From Candidatus Tumulicola scandinaviensis (lineage in GTDB: Bacteria; Vulcanimicrobiota; Vulcanimicrobiia; Vulcanimicrobiales; Vulcanimicrobiaceae): 64,000 bases of DNA. The DNA lies in the NCBI GenBank assembly GCA_003140835.1, contig PLLA01000091.1, positions 29,455-93,454 of the forward strand. Reading direction: 5' to 3'. Positions 47,835 through 57,358 of the stretch are shown one piece after another; within the stretch, counting starts at the first letter, position 1; the number at the start of each line of letters is the position of its first letter. The notes beneath the pieces were generated by a model that saw only the letters and a program-made list of their open reading frames with translations, was not told the DNA's origin and made no database searches. Made by a program: the position numbers and the translations under genes.

Positions 47835-50557
47835 TCTCGCCGGCCTTCGGCCACGAAGGGTTCGTCGGACGCCGCGAGGAGCTGGCGTTTCTTCACGAAG
47901 CGTTCGCCTGCGCGCGCGACGAGCGCTCGCGTTTCGTTCCCATCGAAGGCGAAGCCGGCATCGGAAAGTCGCGGCTCATCGAAGAGTTTACGAAGTCGAT
48001 CGCTTCGGAAGCGGTCGTGGCTGCCGGACAGTGCAGCGAACACGTGCGAAGCCCGTATCGTCCGTTTTCGGCGATGCTGACGTGCGTCGACACGCGCGGA
48101 ATCGGCCGCGCGCTGGAACCGCGTTCGGGCCGTGGAAACGCCGCCGAGAAAGCCGCCTTCTTCGAAGCGACGGCGCGATTGCTTCAACGGGCGGCGCAAC
48201 GCAAACCGGTCGTCGCCATCGTCGAAGACCTGCAATGGGCCGACTCGGCAACGCTCGAGCTGTTGAAGTATCTCATGCAGGGCTTGAGCGATGCGCGCGT
48301 TCTGTTTCTGGTTTCGTTGCGCACCGAAGGCGCAGCGAGCGATCCGGCGCTGGCGGCCTTCCGGCACTTTGCCGCCCGCCATCGCATCGCGGCGATCCGG
48401 CTGCGCGGCCTGCACCGCAACGAGATACGGTATCTGGTGACGCAACGGCTCGCGCGGCACGGCGCATCGGTGCCGCCCGAAGCGCTCGCGCAGATCGAAT
48501 CGCTCTCGGAAGGCAATCCGCTGTTTGCCGAAGAGCTGGTTCACGTCGTGCGCGAGAGCGGAGGGATGAATCTCGCGACGCACGCGCCGCTCTCGCTGCA
48601 AGCGATGCTCAGCGAGCGGCTGACGCCGCTTCTCGAACGAGAACGTGCGGTGCTGGTGCGCGCCGCCATCGTGGGCCGGCGTTTCGATGCGGAGTTTCTT
48701 GCGAGGATCCTCGACCTTCCGCTCGCCGGCGTGCTCGGCATCCTGCAGCGTGCGGTACACGCCGGCATCGTGGTCGCCTCGGCGTCGTCGCCCGCCGAGT
48801 TCACGTTCCGCCACGCGATGATCCGTCAAGCTTTGGCCGATCAGCTGATCGTCGGCGTCGCCGCGCCCCTGCATGTCCGCATCGCGCAAGAGCTGCAGAG
48901 CCTTCCCGACGGCAGCCTGCGCGAGGCGGAGCTGGCCTATCATTGGTCGGCAGCACGAGTCGCCGATCGTGCCCGCTTCCATAACGAACGCGCGGCCGAA
49001 GCTGCCTGGAACCTGTACGCGTATCGCGATGCAATCGGCTTCTATAGCATGGCACTGCGATGGGAGTATCCGCCCGGCCCGCAGCGCGCCGCCGTCTACG
49101 AACGCCTCGGAACGCTCCTCTATATAGAAGGCTGCGGCGAAGAGCCCACCGGTTGGTTCGAAAAGAGCCGAGCCGAGTACGCTCGGCTCGGCGACGCCTC
49201 CGGCACGTCGCAAGCATTGCTTCGCCTAGCGGATCAGTTCTGGGTCGACGCGCGAACGGCAGAAAGCCTCGAAGCCGCGTCGCAGGCGTCGGCAATCCTC
49301 GATACGCTTCGAAAGCCGGCGATGTCGGCCGAAGCGACTCTCGCGCTGGCCCGTTACTCGATCACCCTGGGCGACGTCGCCTTGGCGCAACGGCACTTGG
49401 CGGCCGCGCAAGAACTCTTCGCGCACTTCGACGTTCCACTACGCGCCAGCTTCCACGAAGTGCGCGCGGAAACGCACGCGGGCGCCGGCAATGCCCGAGC
49501 GGCGCTCGACGATTGCCGGCGCGCCTCCGAGCTTGCCAACCAATCCGGCATTAGCGAGCTGATCGCGCAAGTCGAAAACAACTTCGCGCTGGTGGCCGCC
49601 GATTTAGGCGAACCCGCTTTGGCGATCGAACGCCATGAGATCGCTCTCGCCGAAGCCCGGCGCACGTCGATGAGCTGGCGGGTCGCGTACTCGGCGCTGA
49701 ACTACGCCAACACGCTGATGCTCGGCGGCGAGTTGAAGCGCGCGCGCAGCCTGGTTTGGGAAGCCGTCGAAAGCGGCGTGACCACAGCGACGTTCAAGAC
49801 CAAGGCCGCGGCGGTCGGCATTCCGCTGGCGTTACTGCTCAACGACCGGCAGTTGCTCGAAGCTTGCGCGGACGACGAAGCGCTTGGGTACGCGGCCCGG
49901 TCGCACGAAATTCAGCGCATCGCCTCGGTCGCGGCTGCCTTTGCCGAGTTGCGCTCCGCTCAAGGTGCGAGTGACGAGGCGCGCAGGTTGGTCGCGAGCG
50001 CGGCGGGTTTCATTCCTCGAGCGCACCGCTGCACGAGCCTCTTCCTCCACATCGCCGTTGCGGGCGATGCTCAAGCACGAGACTGGGCCGCGCACATGCT
50101 GCCAGCTTCGGGAACGCGCCCGCGCGTTCGTCGCGCCTGCCGCCTGCTGTTCGAAGCGCTCGCGGCGGACGACCGCCGCACCCAACGCACGCAGCGCATG
50201 GCCGTTCTAGCGGCGGCGGCGTTCGGGAGGATCGGTTGGCGCCTGTACCAGGCCCGCGCGCTGGAAGCCGCCGGACGCACCGCCGAGGCGTTGACGCTCT
50301 ACCTTCACATGGGTGACGTTCGCGACGCCGAGCGATTGCGAACGGTGCGACCGTTTGAGAACCCCGGCCTGGTCGCGCTGAGTCCGCGCCAAATGGAAGT
50401 AGCCCGCCTGGTCGCCGGCGGCGATACGAACCGCTCGATCGCGCAACGCCTGCACATCAGCGAACACACCGTCGAACATCATCTGTCGACGATCTTCGCG
50501 CGCCTCGGCTTGCGGTCGCGCTCGGCGCTGGCGGCGCGCATCGGCCAGCTCTCCTGA
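47831..50557 (+). CDS. LuxR-family regulator with AAA ATPase and TPR-like region
   Basis: The 908-residue protein starts at GTG 47831. An N-terminal ATPase domain has GFVGRREELAFLHEAFACAR, Walker A EGEAGIGKSRLIEEF and Walker B VVAIVEDLQWADSATL. A long helical, TPR-like middle follows (about 400-830). The C-terminus has a LuxR HTH: LSPRQMEVARLVAGGDTNRS, then IAQRLHISEHTVEHHLSTIF and ARLGLRSRSALAARI. It is a large MalT/LAL-type regulator that probably binds a small molecule. It sits directly upstream of the TonB receptor and peptidase genes, so it may control them. The gene overlaps DUF4126. Confidence 0.92.
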   Translation: MISPAFGHEGFVGRREELAFLHEAFACARDERSRFVPIEGEAGIGKSRLIEEFTKSIASEAVVAAGQCSEHVRSPYRPFSAMLTCVDTRGIGRALEPRSGRGNAAEKAAFFEATARLLQRAAQRKPVVAIVEDLQWADSATLELLKYLMQGLSDARVLFLVSLRTEGAASDPALAAFRHFAARHRIAAIRLRGLHRNEIRYLVTQRLARHGASVPPEALAQIESLSEGNPLFAEELVHVVRESGGMNLATHAPLSLQAMLSERLTPLLERERAVLVRAAIVGRRFDAEFLARILDLPLAGVLGILQRAVHAGIVVASASSPAEFTFRHAMIRQALADQLIVGVAAPLHVRIAQELQSLPDGSLREAELAYHWSAARVADRARFHNERAAEAAWNLYAYRDAIGFYSMALRWEYPPGPQRAAVYERLGTLLYIEGCGEEPTGWFEKSRAEYARLGDASGTSQALLRLADQFWVDARTAESLEAASQASAILDTLRKPAMSAEATLALARYSITLGDVALAQRHLAAAQELFAHFDVPLRASFHEVRAETHAGAGNARAALDDCRRASELANQSGISELIAQVENNFALVAADLGEPALAIERHEIALAEARRTSMSWRVAYSALNYANTLMLGGELKRARSLVWEAVESGVTTATFKTKAAAVGIPLALLLNDRQLLEACADDEALGYAARSHEIQRIASVAAAFAELRSAQGASDEARRLVASAAGFIPRAHRCTSLFLHIAVAGDAQARDWAAHMLPASGTRPRVRRACRLLFEALAADDRRTQRTQRMAVLAAAAFGRIGWRLYQARALEAAGRTAEALTLYLHMGDVRDAERLRTVRPFENPGLVALSPRQMEVARLVAGGDTNRSIAQRLHISEHTVEHHLSTIFARLGLRSRSALAARIGQLS

Positions 50558-50645
50558 CGGCTTGCCCGCGGCATAGCGGGAATCCAGGATACCGCCCGCC
50601 GCCGGGCCTCCGTATAATCGTCGTCAAGACCAGAAGGAGCAGACG

Positions 50646-53600
50646 ATGGCCGGAGTTCGCTCGTTGCTATCCCGTTCGATCGCCGTTGGGATCGTGCTCT
50701 CGCTCGCGATCGTCGCGCGTCCCGGCTGGGCCGGTACCACCGGCAGTTTAGCCGGAATCGTTTTCGAAGGCGCCACCGCGACGCCGATCGCGAACGCCAC
50801 GATTACGGCCAGCAGCCCGTCGCAAGTCGCGACCACCCACACCGACGCCCGCGGAAACTTCGTCTTCTTGTCGCTGGCGCCCGACACGTACACACTTTCG
50901 ATTCAGCGGACCGGATTCGAACCGCTGGCATCGAGCGGCATCAGCGTGTTCGCCGATCAGGCCCAGACGCTGACGTTTCGATTGCAGCGCAATCTCAAGA
51001 CGATCGCCCAAGTCCAAGCGCGCTCCTCGCTGAACGAGGTTCGCCCCGGCACGATCACCGACGTGTATTCGGTTAATCCGGCAGTGACCAAGGCGGCGGC
51101 GCCGATCGGCGGCGGCGGCGGCCTGAACAACGTCTACTCGGCGATCGCGGCGATGCCCGGCGCGTACGTGCCCAACGGGCAAATGGGCGTCAATCAAACC
51201 GTGTACATTCGGGGCGGCTACTACGATCAGATCGGTTACGAATACGACGGCGTGCCGGTGAACCGCTCGTTCGACAACTACCCGGCCCATTCGGCTTCCA
51301 CGCTCGGACAGCAAGAACTGCAGATCTATGCCGGCGGCGGCGGCGCGAGCGCCAACGCCACCGGCCTCGCCGGCTTCATCAACCAAGTGGTCAAGACCGG
51401 CACCTTTCCCGGATACGCAACCGTCTCCGGGCAAATCGGCGCGCCGACGTTTTACCACGACGTCTCGGTCGAAGCCGGCGGCGCGACGCCCGACCGTTTG
51501 TTTTCGTACTACGTCGGCACCAGCGGCTACAACCAGGATTTCCGCTATTTCGATCAGGCCAACGGCGGCGACCTCATGAGCACGTTTCCGTACGGGGCCG
51601 GCCCCAGCAACCTCACGACCAACCTCTCATTTTATCCCGCCATGTATCCGACGTGCACGGCGGATGCGAGCTATACCAACCCGGCGACGAAATTCTTGAG
51701 CAACGATCCGGGGTGTTTTTCGGCATTCAACCCGGCCTACAGCGAGGTATCCTATATCGCTGGACGTGAGGTCGTGTCCAACATGCATTTCGGCGTTCCG
51801 CACAAGAGCGACGCCGGCCGCGACGACATTCAAGTGCTGTATACGTCGTCGGCGCAGTACCGCCAGTTCTACAGCGGCATCAACGACGGGGGACTTCAAC
51901 TGGCGAACGGCCTGCTGTCACATTGCGATTTTTCGCACTGCGCGCCGCCCCACTGGCCCGACTATTACACCTACCCGGGCGGCACGCAATTTCTGGCACC
52001 CGCCGACGCACAGCCTATCGCCTATCTCTTTCCCGGATCGCCCACCGATCGCTGCGCCAACGTCAGCGGCGTTCCCAATGCCTGCCCAAGCGGTACCTAC
52101 GCGCTGTTGCCCAACGACTATCGCGACGCGCGGTGGGATACGGCCAGCATATTTAAGCTTCAGTACCAGAAAAACTTCGGCAGCAACGCCTATTTGCGCG
52201 TTTTTGGTTACACGTTCTACTCGAACACCAACCGCAGCGGCGCGAGCCGGCGCGGTATCGGCAGCGGTTACGGTGTCGAGAACTACGATTACGAGGTCGA
52301 CGGCCACACGCGAGGCATCCAGGCCGACTTCGGCGACCAAGTCAACAGTACGAATTTAATCTCCGCGAACTTCAACTACATCACGTCGACGACGCTGCGC
52401 GAGAATAACTACAACTACCTGAACACCTCCAGCCAGCAGGTCAGCAACTTGACCAACGGCGTCGACTGCTACGCAACGCACGACGGTACCGTCGGCAACG
52501 AAACCTTCACCAAAGGCGACCGCGCTCCGTGCAACCTCGGCATCTCGCAAGGAACGTTCGGATCGCCGACCGGGTACTATAATTTGCCGCTCGATCCGTG
52601 CGCGGCCGGAAAGATTCCGGCCAACGCGCCGGCGTGCCAAGCCGGTGCGACGTTCCGCCTCACGTACACCGGAAATCAGGCCCTCATCAACGGCGTCACG
52701 CCGCTGTTTACCGATGCGTCGCTCGGCGACGAATGGCGCCCGAACGACAAAGTCGACGTCAGCCTCGCGCTCAAGTATGCCGACGATCAGTTCGACCTCC
52801 AAAACACCGATACGCCGGGAAAAAACTTCTGGTTTGCCGCCGCGCAACAAGAGTTTTGCTACAATCCGGTAACCTTCGAGCCAGTCCTGATTCCGCAGAA
52901 ACCGCAGAATGCGTCGGTCATCTCGCCCTACGTGAGCTTCGTCTGCCCAATCGACTACTCGAGCGGAAAGCCGGTTCAAACCGTTCATCCCGACGGGAAA
53001 GATGGACATCTTCTACTTTCGAACGTCTATCCGTCGACCTACACGCAAACCTACTGGCAGCCGCGGATCGGATTTACGTACACGGTCAATCCGGACACGG
53101 TGGTCCGCGCGTCCGCCGGCCGGTACGCCCAGGAGCCGCAAAACTACGAGATTCAATACAACAGCATCGAGGAGAACTTGGCGGCGGAGCTGGTGGGATT
53201 TCTTCCCTACGGATTCACCACGCCGTTCCACAACGCGCAAGCGCAGTTTTCCGATAACTACGACATGTCGTACGAGCATCGGTTCAAAGGCACCGACGCG
53301 TCGATCAAGCTGACCCCGTACTACCGCTACGCCACCCAGCAGCTCGATGAGAACATTTACATTCCGACGCTGTTGGCGTCACCGGCGCTCAACGCCGGCA
53401 CCGAGGTGAGTTACGGCATCGAACTTCAGCTTACGAAAGGCGACTTCAACAAGAACGGATTCTCAGGCATCTTCTCCTACACGTTTCTGAACTCGAAGGA
53501 AAAGTGGAATAACTTCCAAGGCGTCGGGGTGAACGCGGTCAGCCCGTACAATCAGTACATTCTCGAGTACAACGCGCTGACGGAAGCGGGCGGCGGAGCG

Positions 53601-54365
53601 CCCTGCTACAGCAACAAAGGCAACACGCACGGGAAGCCGACCTGTCCGCTGGGCTCGATCGCGAATCCCTACTACAATCAACCGTTGCAGCCGCTCCTCG
53701 ATCCGAACGCGTGGTACGTGACCGGACTCGACTTTCCGTACACGTCGCCGAACGTGTTCGCGCTCATTCTCAACTACAAGCACGACCGCTTTTCGATCAC
53801 GCCGGCGTTGACGCTCAATCAGGGAGCGGCGTACGGAACCCCGGCCGACTTTCAAGGGCTCGATCCGCGCGTGTGCACGGCCAACCAAGGGAGCGTTGGA
53901 ATCCTCAATCCAAACCCGCGGACTCCCGACTATACGTCGTGCTCGCTGGCGGCGACGCCGACCGGTTCGCTCTACATTCCGAATCCCGCGACCGGGAAGT
54001 TCGATACCTTCGGCCAGTTCACGCAGCCTTGGCAGTTCAATCTCGGCCTGCAGATGCACTACGACGTCAGCCCGCGCGTGGCCGCCAACCTGACCGTTGC
54101 CAATCTGGTCAACGAATGTTTCGGCGGTTCGGATACCCAGTGGAGCCAGCAGTTCCCGCCCAGCGGCACGGTCTGCGGATACTCGCCGAACCTCTTCTAC
54201 ATCAGCAACTTCAACAACGGCACCAGCCCCAACGACCGCGCCGCCAACGGCGTGCCGCTCAATCCATATTTCAAAAACGCGTTCATTCCATCCTACGGCG
54301 ACGTGAACTCGTTCAACTATCCGCTTCCCATCAATCTCTACCTTCAACTGCAAGTGAAGATCTAG
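50646..54365 (+). CDS. TonB-dependent outer membrane receptor with carboxypeptidase-regulatory-like domain
   Basis: The 1239-residue protein has a signal peptide (SIAVGIVLSLAIVARPGWAG), then a CarboxypepD_reg-like domain (about 35-115, SLAGIVFEGATATPIANATI, ARGNFVFLSLAPDTYTLSIQ). A plug domain follows (about 150-270, GVNQTVYIRGGYYDQIGYEY, ATGLAGFINQVVKTGT), then a very large beta barrel ending LPINLYLQLQVKI. AAGGAG precedes the ATG. Such large receptors of the oar/SusC type import polymers or peptides using TonB energy. The next three genes (S9 peptidase, S51 peptidase, asparaginase) follow within a few bases, which points to peptide or polyaspartate-type substrates. Confidence 0.92.
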   Translation: MAGVRSLLSRSIAVGIVLSLAIVARPGWAGTTGSLAGIVFEGATATPIANATITASSPSQVATTHTDARGNFVFLSLAPDTYTLSIQRTGFEPLASSGISVFADQAQTLTFRLQRNLKTIAQVQARSSLNEVRPGTITDVYSVNPAVTKAAAPIGGGGGLNNVYSAIAAMPGAYVPNGQMGVNQTVYIRGGYYDQIGYEYDGVPVNRSFDNYPAHSASTLGQQELQIYAGGGGASANATGLAGFINQVVKTGTFPGYATVSGQIGAPTFYHDVSVEAGGATPDRLFSYYVGTSGYNQDFRYFDQANGGDLMSTFPYGAGPSNLTTNLSFYPAMYPTCTADASYTNPATKFLSNDPGCFSAFNPAYSEVSYIAGREVVSNMHFGVPHKSDAGRDDIQVLYTSSAQYRQFYSGINDGGLQLANGLLSHCDFSHCAPPHWPDYYTYPGGTQFLAPADAQPIAYLFPGSPTDRCANVSGVPNACPSGTYALLPNDYRDARWDTASIFKLQYQKNFGSNAYLRVFGYTFYSNTNRSGASRRGIGSGYGVENYDYEVDGHTRGIQADFGDQVNSTNLISANFNYITSTTLRENNYNYLNTSSQQVSNLTNGVDCYATHDGTVGNETFTKGDRAPCNLGISQGTFGSPTGYYNLPLDPCAAGKIPANAPACQAGATFRLTYTGNQALINGVTPLFTDASLGDEWRPNDKVDVSLALKYADDQFDLQNTDTPGKNFWFAAAQQEFCYNPVTFEPVLIPQKPQNASVISPYVSFVCPIDYSSGKPVQTVHPDGKDGHLLLSNVYPSTYTQTYWQPRIGFTYTVNPDTVVRASAGRYAQEPQNYEIQYNSIEENLAAELVGFLPYGFTTPFHNAQAQFSDNYDMSYEHRFKGTDASIKLTPYYRYATQQLDENIYIPTLLASPALNAGTEVSYGIELQLTKGDFNKNGFSGIFSYTFLNSKEKWNNFQGVGVNAVSPYNQYILEYNALTEAGGGAPCYSNKGNTHGKPTCPLGSIANPYYNQPLQPLLDPNAWYVTGLDFPYTSPNVFALILNYKHDRFSITPALTLNQGAAYGTPADFQGLDPRVCTANQGSVGILNPNPRTPDYTSCSLAATPTGSLYIPNPATGKFDTFGQFTQPWQFNLGLQMHYDVSPRVAANLTVANLVNECFGGSDTQWSQQFPPSGTVCGYSPNLFYISNFNNGTSPNDRAANGVPLNPYFKNAFIPSYGDVNSFNYPLPINLYLQLQVKI

Positions 54366-54368
54366 CGC

Positions 54369-56300
54369 GTGCTGCCCGTATTGGCCGTCGCGGCGGCGTT
54401 CTCGCTCGACGCACTTGCGCACCTCGTAACGCTGTCGGACGCGGCGATCTCCCCCGACGGCGCGCACGTCGCGTTCGTTGCGACCCATCCGGTTCTGGAG
54501 ACGAATTCCTACCGGGGCGAACTCTGGCTGTACGATTTTGCATCGCGGCGCCTTCGTTTGCTGGATGCCGCGCACGCGTCCTACTCCTCACCACAGTGGT
54601 CGCCGAATGCGAATACGTTGGCCTTCGTGGCCGACGACGCTGCAACGCACGCCGATCAGCTGTTCGTGCTCGACCTCGGCCGCACGTCGCCGCACCGCGT
54701 AACCGCCGGGGAAACCGGCGTCGAGAACTATGCGTGGCAACCGGGCGGCGGCGCCATCGCATTCTCACGCGCCGACGCGACGCCGCCCAAGCACGGTGCG
54801 GCCGTCTACGAAGACGCGTTCGAGGTGACCGACAACGACTATCTCGCAACCGCTGCGGTGCCACCGTCGCATTTATGGCTCGCGGAGGTCCGCGGCAACC
54901 ACGCGACCCGTTTGACTTCCGGAACGTGGAGCGTCGCCGATGCAACCCTATCGTGGTCGCCCGACGGGAAGCGGCTGTCGTACCTGCGGGTTCCGAGCGC
55001 CATCCACGGCGTCGACGATCGTGCGGCAGCCTACGTGCTCAACGTCGCGGCGCGGACGTCGCTTCCGCTGACGGTACATCCGGCCTACGAAGATGAAGCC
55101 TTGTGGTCGCCGGACGGGACGCACGCGCTCTATCTCTATCCACGCGACGGCGATCCGGCCAACGCCACGACCGTCATGGATATCGCCGCCGGCGGCGCGG
55201 AGCGCGACCTCACGCGCGATTTGGACCGTCACGTCGATACCGCGGCGTGGATGCCCGGCGGCAACGCCGCGCTCGTCAAAGTCTACGATGCCGCCGCGGG
55301 CCCGCTGTACGAACAGCCGCTCGACGGAACGGCTCGCCGCTTGCCGCTCGGCGACGTCGTCGACGCTGAGATTGCGCCGGTCCAGAGCGTTTCGCGCGCC
55401 GGCACGATTGCGTTTGTGGGAACCGAAGCGGCGCGCGCCGGCGAACTGTACGCATTGCCGCGCGGCGCGACGCGACCCGTGCGTCTGACCGACTTCAACG
55501 CGGCCGTCACTCACCTCAACCTCGGACGCGTCGCGACCGTTGGGTGGGAGTCACCCGACGGATTTCACGAAGCGGGCGTCCTAACGTATCCGCCCGGCTA
55601 CGTCGCGGGAAAACGCTATCCGCTGGTGCTGCGCATTCACGGCGGTCCGACCGAAACGTCGGAAGCGGCGTTCGAGCCCTTCTACCAGTTGGCGGCCGCG
55701 CACGGCTACCTCGTTTTCGCGCCGAACTACCGCGGCAGCAGCAATCTCGGAAGTGCTTTCGAGCATGCGGTGTTCAACGATGCCAGCGAAGGCCCCGGCA
55801 ACGACGTCATGGCCGGCGTCACCGCCGTCGAAAAACTCGGCATCGTGGACGAGTCGCGAATCGGCGTTTCCGGCTGGTCCTATGGCGGCCAACTCACGTC
55901 GTGGATGATCGGACACTACCAGATTTGGAAGTGCGCCGTCACCGGCGCCGCCGTCAACGACTTAGTCGTCGACTATACCATCGCCGACGACATCGATGCG
56001 GATCGGGTTTCGTTTAGCGACTCACCGTTCACCGGCAACGAATTAGCCGCGTGGCAGCGACAGTCGCCGATCACGTATTTCAAAGACATCCACGCGCCGC
56101 TGCTGCTGCTGGGCAACGTGTACGACGTTCGAGTTCCGATCGTCGAACAGTACGAAATGTATCACGCGTTGCGCGACAACGGCGTTCCGGTCCAGTTCTT
56201 TGCCTATCCCAGCGGCGGACATCTTCCGCGCGGCCCGGTACGGCTGGCCGACGCGTACCGGCGCTGGCTGGCGTGGTTCGACCGGTACCTCAGGCCATGA
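54369..56300 (+). CDS. S9-family (prolyl oligopeptidase-like) peptidase
   Basis: The 643-residue protein has an N-terminal beta-propeller region (about 1-380, with repeats such as DAAISPDGAHVAFVATHPVL, TLSWSPDGKRLSYLRV, ALWSPDGTHALYLY). An alpha/beta-hydrolase domain follows with VLRIHGGPTETSE, nucleophile motif VSGWSYGGQLTSWM, and the Asp and His regions LLGNVYDVRVPIVEQYEMYH and YPSGGHLPRG. It is of the DPP4/acylaminoacyl-peptidase kind. The hydrophobic N-terminus (LPVLAVAAAFSLDALA) may be a signal peptide. It starts at GTG 54369, three bases after the receptor stop, and overlaps the S51 gene as ATGA. It likely trims peptides brought in by the receptor. Confidence 0.9.
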   Translation: MLPVLAVAAAFSLDALAHLVTLSDAAISPDGAHVAFVATHPVLETNSYRGELWLYDFASRRLRLLDAAHASYSSPQWSPNANTLAFVADDAATHADQLFVLDLGRTSPHRVTAGETGVENYAWQPGGGAIAFSRADATPPKHGAAVYEDAFEVTDNDYLATAAVPPSHLWLAEVRGNHATRLTSGTWSVADATLSWSPDGKRLSYLRVPSAIHGVDDRAAAYVLNVAARTSLPLTVHPAYEDEALWSPDGTHALYLYPRDGDPANATTVMDIAAGGAERDLTRDLDRHVDTAAWMPGGNAALVKVYDAAAGPLYEQPLDGTARRLPLGDVVDAEIAPVQSVSRAGTIAFVGTEAARAGELYALPRGATRPVRLTDFNAAVTHLNLGRVATVGWESPDGFHEAGVLTYPPGYVAGKRYPLVLRIHGGPTETSEAAFEPFYQLAAAHGYLVFAPNYRGSSNLGSAFEHAVFNDASEGPGNDVMAGVTAVEKLGIVDESRIGVSGWSYGGQLTSWMIGHYQIWKCAVTGAAVNDLVVDYTIADDIDADRVSFSDSPFTGNELAAWQRQSPITYFKDIHAPLLLLGNVYDVRVPIVEQYEMYHALRDNGVPVQFFAYPSGGHLPRGPVRLADAYRRWLAWFDRYLRP

Positions 56301-57358
56301 CCGTGCGGCGCGTCTTCATCGCCGGCGCACTGGCCGCGATGGCGCTCGCGGCGAGCCCACCGGCACGAGCGGCGAACGCCGCTGCCTGCAACAGCATCGC
56401 TTTCCCCCCGTACGGACGCTACGAGCGCAGCGCGCGCTTGCACGGGCCGGGATTGTTGCTGGGCGGCGGAGGCGCTTCCGAACTACCGCCGGCGGCGTTT
56501 GCGTGGCTGCACCGGCGTTTGACCGGCCAGAGCTCGCGGCGCGCCGGCAACGTGGTCGTGGTACGCGCGTCCGGTTCGAACCTATATGATACGCCGTTCG
56601 TTCAGTACGGCAACTTTGCGTCGGTACGGGACGTGTTCATCCCCCCGTGCGCCTCGCGGGCGCAAGTCGACCGCTACGCCGACGTCGTCGATAATGCCGA
56701 CGCCGTCTTCTTCGCCGGCGGCGATCAGTCGAACTACGTCGTGTGGAAAGGGAGCGCGCTGATGGCAGCCGCCAAGCGCGTGTACGCGCGCGGGGGCGTG
56801 GTCGGCGGCGGGAGCGCCGGCCTGGCGATTCAAGGCGCGGTCGTCTACGACTCGGCCGCCGCCGATCGCTTCGACGTCGAAACGCACACCGCCGACGCGG
56901 TTGCGTCGCCACTCGAAGAGCGCATCAGTTTTACGACCGGCTTGTTTTCCTGGCCGGCGCTGAACGATACGATTACGGATACGCACTTGGTGGTGCGCGA
57001 CCGGTTCGGACGCATGGTCGTTTTCCTCGCGCGCATTCTCAACTCGAACCTCTTGCCGGGTGCGAACGTCGCGTACGCGCTCGGCGTCGATCAAGCCAGC
57101 GCGGTAGCGGTCGATCCCGACGGTACCGCCACCGTCTACAACGGGTCCGGAGGACGCGGTGCGTATTTGGTGCGCGCGACCGCGGGACCGCACTTAGAAC
57201 CGGGCCAGCCGTTCCGTTACACGATCCAAGTCGCGCACGTCGGGCGCAACGGCGAGCGCTTCGATCTGCTCCACAAGACGACGCCGAGTCCTTGGCGCGT
57301 GCTGACGGTCGACGGATCGCGCTCGCCCATCTATAGCCAGAATCCCTACCAGCCGTGA
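56297..57358 (+). CDS. Cyanophycinase-like S51 peptidase, exported
   Basis: The 353-residue protein has a signal peptide (VFIAGALAAMALAASPPARA) and the S51/cyanophycinase core: LLLGGGGASELP, AVFFAGGDQSNYVVW, then the nucleophile elbow GGVVGGGSAGLAIQGAVV (S173) and ETHTADAV. Cyanophycinases cut multi-L-arginyl-poly-L-aspartate into dipeptides; related S51 enzymes cut after aspartate. The helpers downstream and upstream (asparaginase, S9 peptidase, receptor) fit a route for aspartate-rich polymers. It overlaps both neighbours by four bases. Whether the true substrate is cyanophycin is not shown by sequence. Confidence 0.85.
   Translation: MTVRRVFIAGALAAMALAASPPARAANAAACNSIAFPPYGRYERSARLHGPGLLLGGGGASELPPAAFAWLHRRLTGQSSRRAGNVVVVRASGSNLYDTPFVQYGNFASVRDVFIPPCASRAQVDRYADVVDNADAVFFAGGDQSNYVVWKGSALMAAAKRVYARGGVVGGGSAGLAIQGAVVYDSAAADRFDVETHTADAVASPLEERISFTTGLFSWPALNDTITDTHLVVRDRFGRMVVFLARILNSNLLPGANVAYALGVDQASAVAVDPDGTATVYNGSGGRGAYLVRATAGPHLEPGQPFRYTIQVAHVGRNGERFDLLHKTTPSPWRVLTVDGSRSPIYSQNPYQP

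Noticed and set aside
47711-49213. 500-codon open frame antisense to the LuxR-type regulator.
   Set aside because: High-GC codon shadow; the plus strand has clear Walker and HTH motifs while this product has none.
53463-55096. Long frames on both strands across the receptor/peptidase junction.
   Set aside because: Shadow frames of the TonB receptor and S9 peptidase, rich in Arg and without domains.
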